From: Hymenobacter rubidus
GTDB taxonomy: Bacteria; Bacteroidota; Bacteroidia; Cytophagales; Hymenobacteraceae
Assembly: GCF_016734815.1 (NCBI RefSeq)
Contig: NZ_JAERQF010000039.1
Location: 1 to 49,761, forward strand
Direction of reading: 5' to 3'
DNA: 49,761 bases
The notes under the pieces were generated by a model. It had not been told where the DNA came from and did no database searches. It saw nothing but the letters and a program-made list of their open reading frames with translations. Both the position numbers and the translations under genes were made by a program. Below are positions 30,799-39,519 of this stretch, piece after piece (position 1 is the stretch's first letter; every line of letters starts with the position of its first letter).

Positions 30799-31998
30799 AT
30801 GCCTGCTGCTCCCCCTACTTCCGCCCCGTCTATTTCCTTCGAAGACACCCGCGTAGCCTTTGCCTCCAAGTCCGATGCTCAGCTGCGCAAAGTTTACGCC
30901 CTGTTCGCAGCCATGAACAACGGCAGCTTGGTGAAAGTGGGCAGCGGCCTGATGAAAACGGCCCTGAAGTGGCACCTGCCCGGCACCAAATTCCTCATCA
31001 AGCACACCATTTTTGAGCAGTTCTGCGGCGGCGAAACCATTGCCGAATGCCGCCCCGTCACGGCCGAGCTGGGCAAGTACAACATCGGCACCATCCTCGA
31101 CTATTCGGTGGAAGGTGAAGGCAGCGACGCCAGCTACGACCACACCCGCGACGAAATTCTGGCCACCATCGACGAGGCCCACCGCTCCCGGCACATCCCT
31201 TTTTCGGTGTTTAAAGTAACCGGCGTGGCCAACGTAGCCATCCTGGAGAAAATCCAGGCCGGCCAGTCCCTCACCGCCACCGAAGAAGCCGCCCACGCCC
31301 GCGCCGTGGCTCGCGTGGAGGCCATTTGTGCCCGCGCGCACCAGCACGGCATCCGCTTGTTTATCGATGCCGAGGAAAGCTGGTTTCAGCACACCATCGA
31401 CCGGTTGGCCTACGACATGATGGCCCGCTACAACCGCGAGAAAGCCATTGTCTGGAATACCTACCAGCTCTACCGCCACGACCGCCTCGACGCCCTCAAA
31501 GCAGCCCACGACGCGGCGGCGGAAGGCGGCTACTACATTGGGGCCAAGCTGGTGCGCGGCGCTTACATGGAAAAAGAGGCCCGCGTGGCCCGGCAGCGCG
31601 GCTACCAAAACCCCATCAACCCCACCAAGCAGGCCACCGACGACCTTTACGACGAGGCCCTGCGCTACTGCGTGGCGCACATCGACCGCATCAGCATTTG
31701 CGCGGGCACGCACAACGAAGCCAGCTCGCTGCTGCTCACCCAGCTCATGCAGCAAGCCGGCCTGGCGCCCGGCGACCCCCGCGTGTGGTTTGCCCAGCTC
31801 TACGGCATGAGCGACAACCTCACCTACAACCTGGCCCATGCCGGCTACAACACCGCCAAGTACCTGCCCTACGGCCCCGTAGCCGCCGTGATGCCCTACC
31901 TGCTGCGCCGGGCCGATGAAAACACGGCCATCGCGGGCCAGAGCAGTCGCGAATTTTTGTTGATTCAGAAAGAGATTCAGCGCCGGAAAAAGCGGTGA
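30799..31998 (+). CDS. proline dehydrogenase
   Basis: 399 residues, a stand-alone PRODH domain. FAD- and substrate-binding features include FSVFKVTGVANVAILEK, IRLFIDAEESWFQHTIDRLA, IVWNTYQLYRHDRLDALKAA, YIGAKLVRGAYMEKEARVAR, ICAGTHNEASSLLL, QLYGMSDNLTYNLAHAGYNT, VAAVMPYLLRRADENTAI. It oxidises proline to pyrroline-5-carboxylate with electrons passed to the quinone pool at the membrane. There is no fused P5C dehydrogenase and none nearby, so this is the monofunctional type. Confidence 0.94.
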   Translation: MPAAPPTSAPSISFEDTRVAFASKSDAQLRKVYALFAAMNNGSLVKVGSGLMKTALKWHLPGTKFLIKHTIFEQFCGGETIAECRPVTAELGKYNIGTILDYSVEGEGSDASYDHTRDEILATIDEAHRSRHIPFSVFKVTGVANVAILEKIQAGQSLTATEEAAHARAVARVEAICARAHQHGIRLFIDAEESWFQHTIDRLAYDMMARYNREKAIVWNTYQLYRHDRLDALKAAHDAAAEGGYYIGAKLVRGAYMEKEARVARQRGYQNPINPTKQATDDLYDEALRYCVAHIDRISICAGTHNEASSLLLTQLMQQAGLAPGDPRVWFAQLYGMSDNLTYNLAHAGYNTAKYLPYGPVAAVMPYLLRRADENTAIAGQSSREFLLIQKEIQRRKKR

Positions 31999-32189
31999 TT
32001 CTGAAGAAAATCTATCGTCGAACTGAATAATGCTTATTTTTTAATATTCTAAAATTCACCATCTTACAGGCAGCATGGAAGTAGACTAGGTCAGTTTGGA
32101 ATGATTGTGGCAGGGAGTGGCCATCGGGGAATTAAAATTCGCTAATTTTCAGCCCCCAAAACGGTTTTTCGTTCACTTGAAGCCCTGCC

Positions 32190-32558
32190 ATGATTGGTCG
32201 CATTCGCACGTACTTAATTCGCTATGCCCGGCTACAAACCGGAACCGTAAGCTACCTCACGCTGGTGCAGGAAGCCGAACTGGGATTAAATCTGGAGATT
32301 TCACACGAGAAATCGCGGCTCAACGAAATGCTGGCCGAAATTTCCACCACCGAATACGAAGCCGGCCGCCCGCCCCTGAGCTGCCTGGTGAAGGTGCAAG
32401 GCTCGAAAGGCCAGGGCGACAACTTCTACAAGCTCTGCGAAAAGATGGGCATGGGCGAGTGGCGCGCCTTGAAACAGGACGAGGCGTTCTTGAAAACCCT
32501 TATCCGCGACAGCCGCGCCTTCTGGCGCGACGAAGCCAATTTCCAGCAATTCGCCTAA
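32190..32558 (+). CDS. small protein of unknown function
   Basis: 122 residues. I do not recognise it with certainty. The pattern is TVSYLTLVQEAELGLNLEIS, then LNEMLAEISTTEYEAGRPPL followed by SCLVKVQG, then GDNFYKLCEKMGMG. This sequence of a first helical element, G-R-P-x-L-S-x-L-V and then G-x-x-F-Y resembles small winged-helix-like domains attached to some restriction or DNA-repair proteins, but that is only a likeness. It stands alone, ends in a good terminator, and follows 191 bp of AT-rich DNA in which I see no other gene. Confidence 0.7.
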   Translation: MIGRIRTYLIRYARLQTGTVSYLTLVQEAELGLNLEISHEKSRLNEMLAEISTTEYEAGRPPLSCLVKVQGSKGQGDNFYKLCEKMGMGEWRALKQDEAFLKTLIRDSRAFWRDEANFQQFA

Positions 32559-32577
32559 GCTTGCTCTTTAAAACACA

Positions 32578-32612
32578 AACCGCAGCCCTGTTGGACAAGG
32601 CTGCGGTTTTTT
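32578..32612 (+). terminator. terminator of the 32190 gene
   Basis: Hairpin AACCGCAGCC / GGCTGCGGTT followed by TTTTTG, 20 bp after the stop. Confidence 0.85.
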
Positions 32613-32753
32613 GCGTCCCTATTGCGGCTGTTGGGTTGGGTAAGAAACTCGAAATGCAACTAAATGTAACCTCGGCTGGGATGGTCCCGTTAAGGTCATC
32701 ACCTGGCTACTTTAAGCAGGTTTCTCATTTCCACATTTACTTTTCTTTCCAAA

Positions 32754-33611
32754 ATGAATACCAACGATTCGAACAACCCGCAAAATTCCGGTACCGGTGC
32801 AGGCTCTAACTACGGCACCCAAGCTACTGGCACCGGCATGGGCAACAGCACCGGCCTGAGCAACGAAGGCACCAGCTACAACGCTGGCACGGGTTCTACT
32901 TCCGGCACCGGCGTTTCTTCTGCTTCCGGCGCGTCGTCGGCCAATGTTAACAACGTGGATGGTGACGACTTCAGCGCTACCGCCAAAGGTGCCGCAGTAG
33001 CCGGCACGGCCGGAGCCGTAGTAGGCCGCGCCATCGATGGTGTGCAGAACACCGCCGACAGCGCCGCCCACGCCGTAACCGGCGAGCCCTACCGCGACGG
33101 TGGCAACGTAAGCGGCATCTTCCGCGACCGCAGCAGCGCCGAGAAGGCTTACCAGTCGCTGCACTCGCGCGGCTATGGCAAAGACGACGTGAACCTGTTG
33201 ATGTCGGACGAAACCCGCAAAACCCATTTCGGTGATGACACCGCGCATACCGACCTCGGCGATAAGGCCATGGAAGGTGCCGGCGTAGGTTCGGCCATTG
33301 GTGGCACCGCCGGTGCTATCATCGGGGCCATTGCCGCCATTGGTACCTCGGTGGCTTTGCCCGGCCTGGGCCTGATTATTGCCGGCCCGCTGGCTGCGGC
33401 TTTGGCCGGCGCGGGTGCCGGTGGCCTCACGGGCGGTCTGGTTGGCGCCCTGGTGGGCTCGGGCATCCCCGAGGAGCACGCGGCTGAGTACGAAAGCGGC
33501 ATCAAAAACGGCGGCATCGTGATGGGCGTGAAGCCCCGCAACGCCGAAGATGCCAAGTACTTCGAAGACGAGTTCCGTCGCAACAACGGCGACAAGATTT
33601 ACAAGTACTAA
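32754..33611 (+). CDS. YflT-like general stress protein with low-complexity N-terminus
   Basis: 285 residues. The first about 70 are Gly/Ser/Thr/Asn-rich with no signal peptide. Residues about 115-160 (SGIFRDRSSAEKAYQSLHSR, KDDVNLLMSDETRKTHF) match the YflT/general stress protein 17M fold. A very Gly/Ala-rich hydrophobic stretch (about 180-245) could span the membrane as a glycine zipper pair, and a second half-domain (SGIKNGGIVMGVKPRNAEDA) closes the protein. It may be stress-induced, but no function is proven for the family. A TACTTTTC stretch lies 9 bp before the ATG. Confidence 0.8.
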   Translation: MNTNDSNNPQNSGTGAGSNYGTQATGTGMGNSTGLSNEGTSYNAGTGSTSGTGVSSASGASSANVNNVDGDDFSATAKGAAVAGTAGAVVGRAIDGVQNTADSAAHAVTGEPYRDGGNVSGIFRDRSSAEKAYQSLHSRGYGKDDVNLLMSDETRKTHFGDDTAHTDLGDKAMEGAGVGSAIGGTAGAIIGAIAAIGTSVALPGLGLIIAGPLAAALAGAGAGGLTGGLVGALVGSGIPEEHAAEYESGIKNGGIVMGVKPRNAEDAKYFEDEFRRNNGDKIYKY

Positions 33612-33642
33612 TTCTGTCTGCGGCTTCGGCCGGTTAGTCATC

Positions 33643-33677
33643 AAAAAAGCCTTTCCCGTCTGGGAAAGGCTTTTTTA
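33643..33677 (+). terminator. terminator of the YflT-like gene
   Basis: Hairpin AAAAAAGCCTTTCCC / GGGAAAGGCTTTTTT around GTCT, 31 bp after the stop. Confidence 0.88.
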
Positions 33678-33809
33678 TTGCAACTCCAACCCGGCAAATC
33701 TGTTCTGTAGTTTACACCGCAACAGCACGGTTTAGGTGGGGCACTTATTTTATCAGCTGCTGCGTTTTCAAAGCATGCAACGGGCGTAAGAATTGCTTCG
33801 TACTCTCCG

Positions 33810-33817
33810 TATATTTG
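33810..33817 (+). promoter_or_regulatory. -7 box TATATTTG for prc
   Basis: An exact TAnnTTTG match 28 bp before the ATG at 33845. Confidence 0.55.
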
Positions 33818-33844
33818 ATTTTCATCCCTGTTTTATTTTTGCTG

Positions 33845-36013
33845 ATGACCTTTCCCCGCTTAAAAGTCGGACTGTATGCCTTTCTGGTCGCGGCCGTCTT
33901 TGTTCTGGCATCTTACCGGCTGTACCGCCGGACCGACTCGGCGGTTCCGAGCAAAGACCAGGTGCTCATTGGCATCATGCTGAGCGGCTTATCCTCGCAG
34001 CATTACCAGCCCGAGAAAGTAGACGATGCTTTTTCGCGGCGCGTGTTCGATTTGTACTTGAAGCACCTCGATTACCGCAAGCAGTTCTTGTTGGCCAGCG
34101 ACGTGGAGCAGCTGCGCCGCTACCAGACCCAGATTGACGATGAGGTGAAAAACGGCACCCACGAGTTCCTCGACCTCAGCACCAAGCTGATGGCCGAGCG
34201 CACCAAGGAAATGCAGGGCCTGTACCGCGAGATTCTGGCCAAGCCGTTTGATTTCACCACCGATGAAACCTTCCAAACCGATTTTGAAAAGGCCCCTTTC
34301 CCTGCCGACAAGGCGGCCCAGCGCGAGCTCTGGCGCAAGCTGTTGAAGTATGAAACGCTGACCCGCGTTTCGGAAATGATGGAGGCGCAGGAGAAGGCGC
34401 ACGAGCCAAAGCCCAAAGGCGTAATCGCCGCCCCCGCGGCAGCCGATGCCTCGGCCCCTACCGCGGCCGAGCCCGTGCGCACCCCCGCCCAAATGGAAGC
34501 CGAAGCCCGCAAGCGCGTGCTGAAGTACTACGACGACCAATTTGAGGAACTGAACGAAACCGACGCCAACGAGCGCCTAGCCACGTACGCCAACACCATT
34601 GCCAATACCTACGACCCCCACACCGAATACTTTGCCCCCAAAGCCAAGGAGGATTTCGACTACGAAATGACCGGACGCTTCGAGGGCATCGGAGCCACGC
34701 TGCGGGAGAAGGACGGGCTGATTTACGTGGATGAAATCATTCCCGGCTCAGCGTCGGCCCGGCAGGGCGACTTGAAAAAGGGCGATGCCCTGCTGCGCGT
34801 AGCCCAGGGCGCCGCCGAGCCCGTCAGCATCGAGGGCTGGCACACCGCCAAGGCCGTAACCCTGATTCGGGGCAAAAAAGGCTCGGAAGTGCGGCTTACG
34901 GTGAAAAAACCTGACGGCAGCACCAAGATTATTTCCATTGTGCGCGACGTGGTGGTGGTAGAAGACAAGTACGCGCAGTCTTCCGTAATTACGGACAAGG
35001 GCCAGAAAATTGGCTACTTGCGCCTGCCCGGCTTCTATGCTGACTTCAACGACAACGGCGGCCGCAGTTCTTCTGACGATGTGAAGAAAGAGCTGGCCAA
35101 ACTCAACGCCGAAGGCGTGAAAGGCGTGGTAATGGACCTGCGCTTCAACGGCGGCGGCTCGCTTACCGACGCTGTGTCCATGGCTGGCCTGTTTATGGAA
35201 AGCGGCCCCATGGTGCAGGTGCGCGACGGCCAGGGCCGGACGCAGGTGCTCACCGACAACGACCCCCGCGTGCAGTACAGCGGCCCGCTCGTGATTCTGG
35301 TGAACAAATACAGTGCGTCGGCTTCCGAAATTCTGGCGGCCGCCATTCAGGATTACCACCGCGGTGTCATCATGGGTTCGACCAGCACTTACGGCAAGGG
35401 CACGGTGCAGCGCATCTTTGACCTCGACGAAGCCCTGCCGGCGGAGCTGAACAGTGTGAAGCCCATTGGCTCGCTGAAACTGACCACGCAGAAGTTCTAC
35501 CGCGTGAATGGCGGCTCGACCCAGTTCAAGGGCGTGGTTTCTGACATTGTAGTGCCGGACCTGTACTCGTACCTCGACCAGGGCGAAAAGGAATCGGACT
35601 ACCCGCTGAAGTGGGATGAAATCCAGCCGGCCCGCTACCGGCCCTGGGATGCTGCCCCCAACCTCGAAAAACTGCGCACCAACAGCAAGGCCCGCGTCGC
35701 CAGCAACCCCAGTTTCAAGGTGATGGACGAGATGGTGAAGAGCGCCCGCAAGCACAAGGACGAAACCATTGTTTCGCTCAAACTCAGCGCCTACCGCGCC
35801 GAGCAGGAAGAGTCGAAAGCCATTTCGGACCGTTACGACGCTGCGCAGAAATCTTCTACTTCGCTGGCTTTCTCTCCGCTGTCGGCTGATGTGCGGGCCC
35901 TGGGCGGCGACACGGTTAAGATTAACCGCGCGGCTCGCTTCACCAAAGGACTGAAGAAAGACATCACCATTGGCGAAGCTGTAGCCGTGATTCAGGACGA
36001 GATAAAGCAATAG
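33845..36013 (+). CDS. tail-specific (C-terminal processing) protease Prc, S41 family
   Basis: 722 residues from MTFPRLKVGLYAFLVAAVFV, a signal or anchor helix. An N-terminal helical domain (residues about 40-230, KHLDYRKQFLLASDVEQLRR) is followed by a PDZ domain (RFEGIGATLREKDGLIYVDE to about 360), the S41 core with GYLRLPGFYADF and VVMDLRFNGGGSLTDAV, the catalytic Ser in NKYSASASEILAAAIQDY and the Lys in STYGKGTVQRIF, then a C-terminal DUF3340-like domain. It degrades or trims periplasmic proteins from unstructured C-termini. The frame opens at 33815, but the ATG at 33845 follows the promoter and starts a cleaner signal sequence. Confidence 0.93.
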   Translation: MTFPRLKVGLYAFLVAAVFVLASYRLYRRTDSAVPSKDQVLIGIMLSGLSSQHYQPEKVDDAFSRRVFDLYLKHLDYRKQFLLASDVEQLRRYQTQIDDEVKNGTHEFLDLSTKLMAERTKEMQGLYREILAKPFDFTTDETFQTDFEKAPFPADKAAQRELWRKLLKYETLTRVSEMMEAQEKAHEPKPKGVIAAPAAADASAPTAAEPVRTPAQMEAEARKRVLKYYDDQFEELNETDANERLATYANTIANTYDPHTEYFAPKAKEDFDYEMTGRFEGIGATLREKDGLIYVDEIIPGSASARQGDLKKGDALLRVAQGAAEPVSIEGWHTAKAVTLIRGKKGSEVRLTVKKPDGSTKIISIVRDVVVVEDKYAQSSVITDKGQKIGYLRLPGFYADFNDNGGRSSSDDVKKELAKLNAEGVKGVVMDLRFNGGGSLTDAVSMAGLFMESGPMVQVRDGQGRTQVLTDNDPRVQYSGPLVILVNKYSASASEILAAAIQDYHRGVIMGSTSTYGKGTVQRIFDLDEALPAELNSVKPIGSLKLTTQKFYRVNGGSTQFKGVVSDIVVPDLYSYLDQGEKESDYPLKWDEIQPARYRPWDAAPNLEKLRTNSKARVASNPSFKVMDEMVKSARKHKDETIVSLKLSAYRAEQEESKAISDRYDAAQKSSTSLAFSPLSADVRALGGDTVKINRAARFTKGLKKDITIGEAVAVIQDEIKQ

Positions 36014-36070
36014 CCAACCGACGGGTAAGCCTGCCAAAGGTTACCTACCAGTACCCCAAGCTGTTTACCG

Positions 36071-36107
36071 AAAGCCCCCGTGCCACTTGGCGCGGGGGCT
36101 TTTTTAG
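36071..36107 (+). terminator. prc terminator
   Basis: Hairpin AAGCCCCCG / CGGGGGCTT-type stem (AAAGCCCCCGTGCC, GGCGCGGGGGCTTTTTT). Confidence 0.85.
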
Positions 36108-36279
36108 GGCCATGGCAGCATGACAATGCAGTTAGTAAATAGGGCATAAAATTTTATCCCCCTCAAAGTTGATATATTTACTTAAAATTCTGATTATCAA
36201 CGTGATTAATATTAGTAAAATTAGACAAAAAAGTTAGCAAACAGGCAACTAATTACCCTGCCCATGCTGTTTACTTGGC
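36108..36279. other. AT-rich stretch upstream of the 36280 orphan gene
   Basis: From about 36120 to 36250 the DNA is clearly AT-rich, with TTGATATATTTACTT and several TTA-rich segments. ATATTTAC at 36172 could act as a promoter. No open frame has protein-like content. Confidence 0.45.
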
Positions 36280-37368
36280 ATGACGACGAAAGAGGAAACC
36301 CGCATTATCCCGCTCAACCCGCAGGTAGATACCATCGGCGACGAGCAACAGCAGAAGCTGGCTGACGAAAACTGGCGCAAATCCATTCCAGCGCAGGTTT
36401 TTCTCAACTACTTCTTTGCCATTAACTATCACATTCAGGAGCAGGATGACGTATTGGGCGGCTTGCAGAACCTGCCGTTCTTCCGCGCACACGCTGCGGA
36501 GTTAGGTGATGCCGACGTGGCGGCGCTTACCAAGCTGCTGCACACGAGCTGGAGCACCGAGTACGCCCTGCGTGCCACGGCCGAGCTGGGCGACGAGAAC
36601 TTCCTGCGCAATGCCCTGCACTGGACCTTCCCGCAGGCCTACCACGCCATTCTGTCGAGCTTGCAGGCCTTTCTGTACACGACAGGCGTGCGCAGCAGCA
36701 ATGGCCAGCTCATCCGCCGCGAGGTGGGGCGGCTGGTGGTGAAGAATGCTTACCCGCGTCCGGTGTCATTTTACGCAGCCGGTGCCTACGGCGACTTCAG
36801 CATTCACCGTTTGCCCCTGGCGGGCTACAAGGCCGGGCTGCACATTGCCAGCAAAGAGATTGACGCGCAGGCCCAGATTGGCCAGTTCTTGCGCACCACA
36901 CGCAAGATGAAGGCGCAGTGGACCCGCGCCCAGGTACAGGCCAACCCCAACACGGCCATTCGCAGCCAAAAGACCGGTCGTCCGCTCGATAAATGGACCT
37001 CCGCTCACTGGCAGCAGATAACCTGGCGCCTGGGCTACACCACCATTTTCGATTTGCTGGGCCGGCTGCGCATTTCGCAGACCAGCCGCGAGATTGAGCG
37101 CTACGTGGAAGCGGATATTGATTTTGGCCTGTTCCATGCTTCGCTGCTCAACATTGTGAGCTACCTCAACGGCGTGCACGAAACCTACGTGGCCAAGGCC
37201 TTGGGCTTGGAACGCTACCGCCAGCTGGTGGCCGAACTGCCCGTGCACCTGCAGTCCGGCTTTGTGCAGGACCGGTTGCGCACCCGCGTCGAGCCGGTGC
37301 TGGCGCCCACGCCGCCTACGGCTCCGGCCCTGGCTGCCGAGGCACCGCAGTACCGCATGGCTGCCTAA
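36280..37368 (+). CDS. protein of unknown function
   Basis: 362 residues of even, soluble character with normal codon use for this genome. I do not recognise the family. Visible parts: a charged N-terminus, a helical block (YFFAINYHIQEQDDVLGGLQ to TAELGDENFLRNALHWTFPQ), a middle part with VGRLVVKNAYPRPVSFYAAG and FSIHRLPLAGYKAGL, an Arg-rich helix (QIGQFLRTTRKMKAQWTRAQ), a second helical block (LGYTTIFDLLGRLRISQ), and a Pro/Ala-rich tail. No signal peptide, no membrane segment, and no nucleotide-binding or catalytic motif that I can name. It is a single-gene unit between the prc terminator and its own terminator. Confidence 0.75.
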   Translation: MTTKEETRIIPLNPQVDTIGDEQQQKLADENWRKSIPAQVFLNYFFAINYHIQEQDDVLGGLQNLPFFRAHAAELGDADVAALTKLLHTSWSTEYALRATAELGDENFLRNALHWTFPQAYHAILSSLQAFLYTTGVRSSNGQLIRREVGRLVVKNAYPRPVSFYAAGAYGDFSIHRLPLAGYKAGLHIASKEIDAQAQIGQFLRTTRKMKAQWTRAQVQANPNTAIRSQKTGRPLDKWTSAHWQQITWRLGYTTIFDLLGRLRISQTSREIERYVEADIDFGLFHASLLNIVSYLNGVHETYVAKALGLERYRQLVAELPVHLQSGFVQDRLRTRVEPVLAPTPPTAPALAAEAPQYRMAA

Positions 37369-37369
37369 G

Positions 37370-37389
37370 ACCACAGATTTAACGGATTT
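37370..37389. repeat. 20-bp inverted repeat, left copy (ACCACAGATTTAACGGATTT)
   Basis: Its exact reverse complement lies at 37601-37620, 211 bp away. The two bracket the whole gap between the 36280 gene (stop at 37368) and lysS, with a terminator and a promoter inside. Confidence 0.9.
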
Positions 37390-37452
37390 CAGCAAATTGA
37401 AACGGATTATTTGGGGTTCTGCATGGCATTGAAATGCGGCAAGTTTTTCTGG

Positions 37453-37484
37453 AAAGCCGCTCCGGTTTCGGAGCGGCTTTTTCG
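37453..37484 (+). terminator. terminator of the 36280 gene
   Basis: Hairpin AAAGCCGCTCCG / CGGAGCGGCTTT followed by TTCG, inside the pair of 20-bp inverted repeats. Confidence 0.8.
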
Positions 37485-37489
37485 TGCCG

Positions 37490-37497
37490 TACTTTTG
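37490..37497 (+). promoter_or_regulatory. -7 box TACTTTTG for lysS
   Basis: An exact TAnnTTTG match directly after the terminator and about 119 bp before the lysS start, giving a leader that ends in the right 20-bp inverted repeat. Confidence 0.6.
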
Positions 37498-37600
37498 CGG
37501 CCCGCCACAACCACGCGGCGCGTTGCACTTCGTACCATAATCGGCTCTGAAAACGGCAAGCGACTGGCCCGGCAACCACAAAAACATCTTTCATCCGTTA

Positions 37601-37620
37601 AAATCCGTTAAATCTGTGGT
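37601..37620. repeat. 20-bp inverted repeat, right copy, overlapping the lysS start
   Basis: AAATCCGTTAAATCTGTGGT; the GTG at 37616-37618 is the apparent lysS start codon. Confidence 0.9.
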
Positions 37621-39166
37621 CCATTTAAGCGAACAGGAAATACTACGCCGTCACAAACTCGAAGAGCTGGAAAAGCTGGGCATTGAAGCCTATCCATCCG
37701 AATTGGTCGACGTGACGTTCTACGCCAAGGAAATCCACGACAACTACCACCCCGAGCTGAACAACTTCCAGGAAGTGACGCTGGCGGGCCGGCTGATGTC
37801 GTCGCGGGTGATGGGCAAGGCCTCGTTCGCCGAGCTGATGGATACTTCGGGCCGCATCCAGCTTTACATCAACCGCGACGAAATCTGCCCCGGCGAGGAC
37901 AAGACGCTATACAACGTGGTGTTCAAGAAGCTGCTCGATTTGGGCGATTTCATTGGCGTGAAAGGCCGCGTTTTCAAGACGCAGGTGGGCGAAACCTCGG
38001 TGCACGTCACGGAGCTGAAGCTGCTCTCGAAAGCGCTGCGCCCGCTGCCCGTGGTGAAAACCCACAAGGACGAAACCACCGGCGAGGTGACCACCTACGA
38101 CGCCTTCACCGACCCCGAGCAGCGCTACCGCCAGCGCTACGTGGACCTGGTGGTGAACCCCAGCGTGCGCGACACCTTCATCAAGCGCACGCAGCTGGTG
38201 CAGTCGATGCGCAATTTCCTGAACGACAAAGGCTATTTGGAGGTGGAAACCCCGATTCTGCAGCCACTGTACGGCGGCGCGGCGGCGCGTCCCTTTACCA
38301 CGCACCACAACACGCTGGACATGACGCTGTATCTGCGTATTGCCAACGAGCTGTACCTCAAACGCCTGATTGTGGGCGGGTTCGATGGCGTGTACGAGTT
38401 CAGCAAGGACTTCCGCAACGAGGGCATGAGCCGCTTTCACAACCCCGAATTCACCCAGATGGAGCTCTACGTGGCCTACAAGGACTACGCCTGGATGATG
38501 GACCTGGTGGAGGAAATGGTAGAGCGCGTAGCCCTGGCCCTGCACGGCCAGACCGAAGTACAGGTGGGCCAGAACGTTATCAACTTCCAGCGCCCTTGGC
38601 AGCGCTACACCATGTTTGAGGCCATTGAGAAATACACCGGCGTGGCCATCGGCGAGATGGACGAAGCAGCCCTGCGCGAAGCCGCCGGCAAGTTGAATGT
38701 GCACCTCGACCCCAGCATGGGCAAAGCCAAAATCATCGACGAGATTTTTGGTGAGCACGTCGAGCCCAAGCTCATCCAGCCCACCTTCATCACCGATTAT
38801 CCGGTGGAGATGTCGCCGCTGGCCAAGAAGCACCGCGACCGGCCCGGCATGGTGGAGCGCTTCGAGGCCATCTGCAACGGCAAGGAAATCTGCAACGCCT
38901 TCTCGGAGCTCAACGACCCCATTGACCAGCGCAAGCGCTTCGAGGACCAGCTGGAACTGGGCAAGCGCGGCGACACCGAGGCCATGGTGCTCGACGAGGA
39001 CTTCCTGCGCGCCCTGGAATACGGCATGCCGCCCACGGCCGGCCTGGGCATCGGCATCGACCGCCTGAGCATGATTATGACCAACTCGCACTCCATTCAG
39101 GACGTGCTGTTCTTCCCGCAGATGAAGCCGGAAAACGTGCAGAAGGAGAAGCAGGAGAAGGAATAG
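37616..39166 (+). CDS. lysS: lysyl-tRNA synthetase, class II
   Basis: 516 residues. The N-terminal anticodon-binding OB fold (VTLAGRLMSSRVMGKASFAE) is followed by the class II core: motif 1 YLEVETPILQPLYGG, motif 2 FRNEGMSRFHNPEFTQMELY, and motif 3 GLGIGIDRLSMIMTNSHSI. It charges tRNA-Lys. The GTG start at 37616 gives MVHLSEQEILRRHKLEELEK, which matches the usual N-terminus well, and there is no in-frame ATG until about residue 60, so GTG is likely real. That codon lies in the 20-bp inverted repeat. The C-terminal tail is Lys/Glu-rich. Confidence 0.95.
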   Translation: MVHLSEQEILRRHKLEELEKLGIEAYPSELVDVTFYAKEIHDNYHPELNNFQEVTLAGRLMSSRVMGKASFAELMDTSGRIQLYINRDEICPGEDKTLYNVVFKKLLDLGDFIGVKGRVFKTQVGETSVHVTELKLLSKALRPLPVVKTHKDETTGEVTTYDAFTDPEQRYRQRYVDLVVNPSVRDTFIKRTQLVQSMRNFLNDKGYLEVETPILQPLYGGAAARPFTTHHNTLDMTLYLRIANELYLKRLIVGGFDGVYEFSKDFRNEGMSRFHNPEFTQMELYVAYKDYAWMMDLVEEMVERVALALHGQTEVQVGQNVINFQRPWQRYTMFEAIEKYTGVAIGEMDEAALREAAGKLNVHLDPSMGKAKIIDEIFGEHVEPKLIQPTFITDYPVEMSPLAKKHRDRPGMVERFEAICNGKEICNAFSELNDPIDQRKRFEDQLELGKRGDTEAMVLDEDFLRALEYGMPPTAGLGIGIDRLSMIMTNSHSIQDVLFFPQMKPENVQKEKQEKE

Positions 39167-39167
39167 A

Positions 39168-39249
39168 ACGAGTACCCCGAAGTTTTACTTCGGCTCGCGC
39201 TGAACAACTTACGTTCTAACGCGCCGAAGTAAAACTTCGGGGTACTCGT
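39168..39249. repeat. long intergenic palindrome after lysS
   Basis: Arms ACGAGTACCCCGAAGTTTTA / its reverse complement, extended through CTTCGGC. It differs from the GTCAT family but has the same build. It starts 1 bp after the lysS stop. Confidence 0.9.
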
Positions 39250-39262
39250 GCCATACAAAATC

Positions 39263-39302
39263 GAAAAGCCCCACACGAAATGTCGTGCGGGGCTTTTCTT
39301 TT
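39263..39302 (+). terminator. lysS terminator
   Basis: Hairpin GAAAAGCCCCACACGA / TCGTGCGGGGCTTTTC followed by TTTTT. Between here and 39519 there is no gene that I can support. Confidence 0.88.
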
Positions 39303-39519
39303 TACAATCTCCTTACCCTTCAAACCGGCATTGTTTACTGGAAGTTTGCGATGGAACGTCTGATTTTACTGCTGAATTGTTTGACCAATTTCAGGAGAAG
39401 CTCCTACGTCGGCAATTGTACCGGTAAAAATTCTCGGCCTTCTTTCAAGGCGATTGTGAGGGGTTGTACGCAGGTGCCGGGAAGCGGGTTGCAACCAGCG
39501 TAAAATATTTTTTTTGTAC

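Noticed and set aside
39285..39503. 72-codon frame after lysS
   Set aside because: It begins inside the lysS terminator and has no protein-like pattern or homologue that I know.
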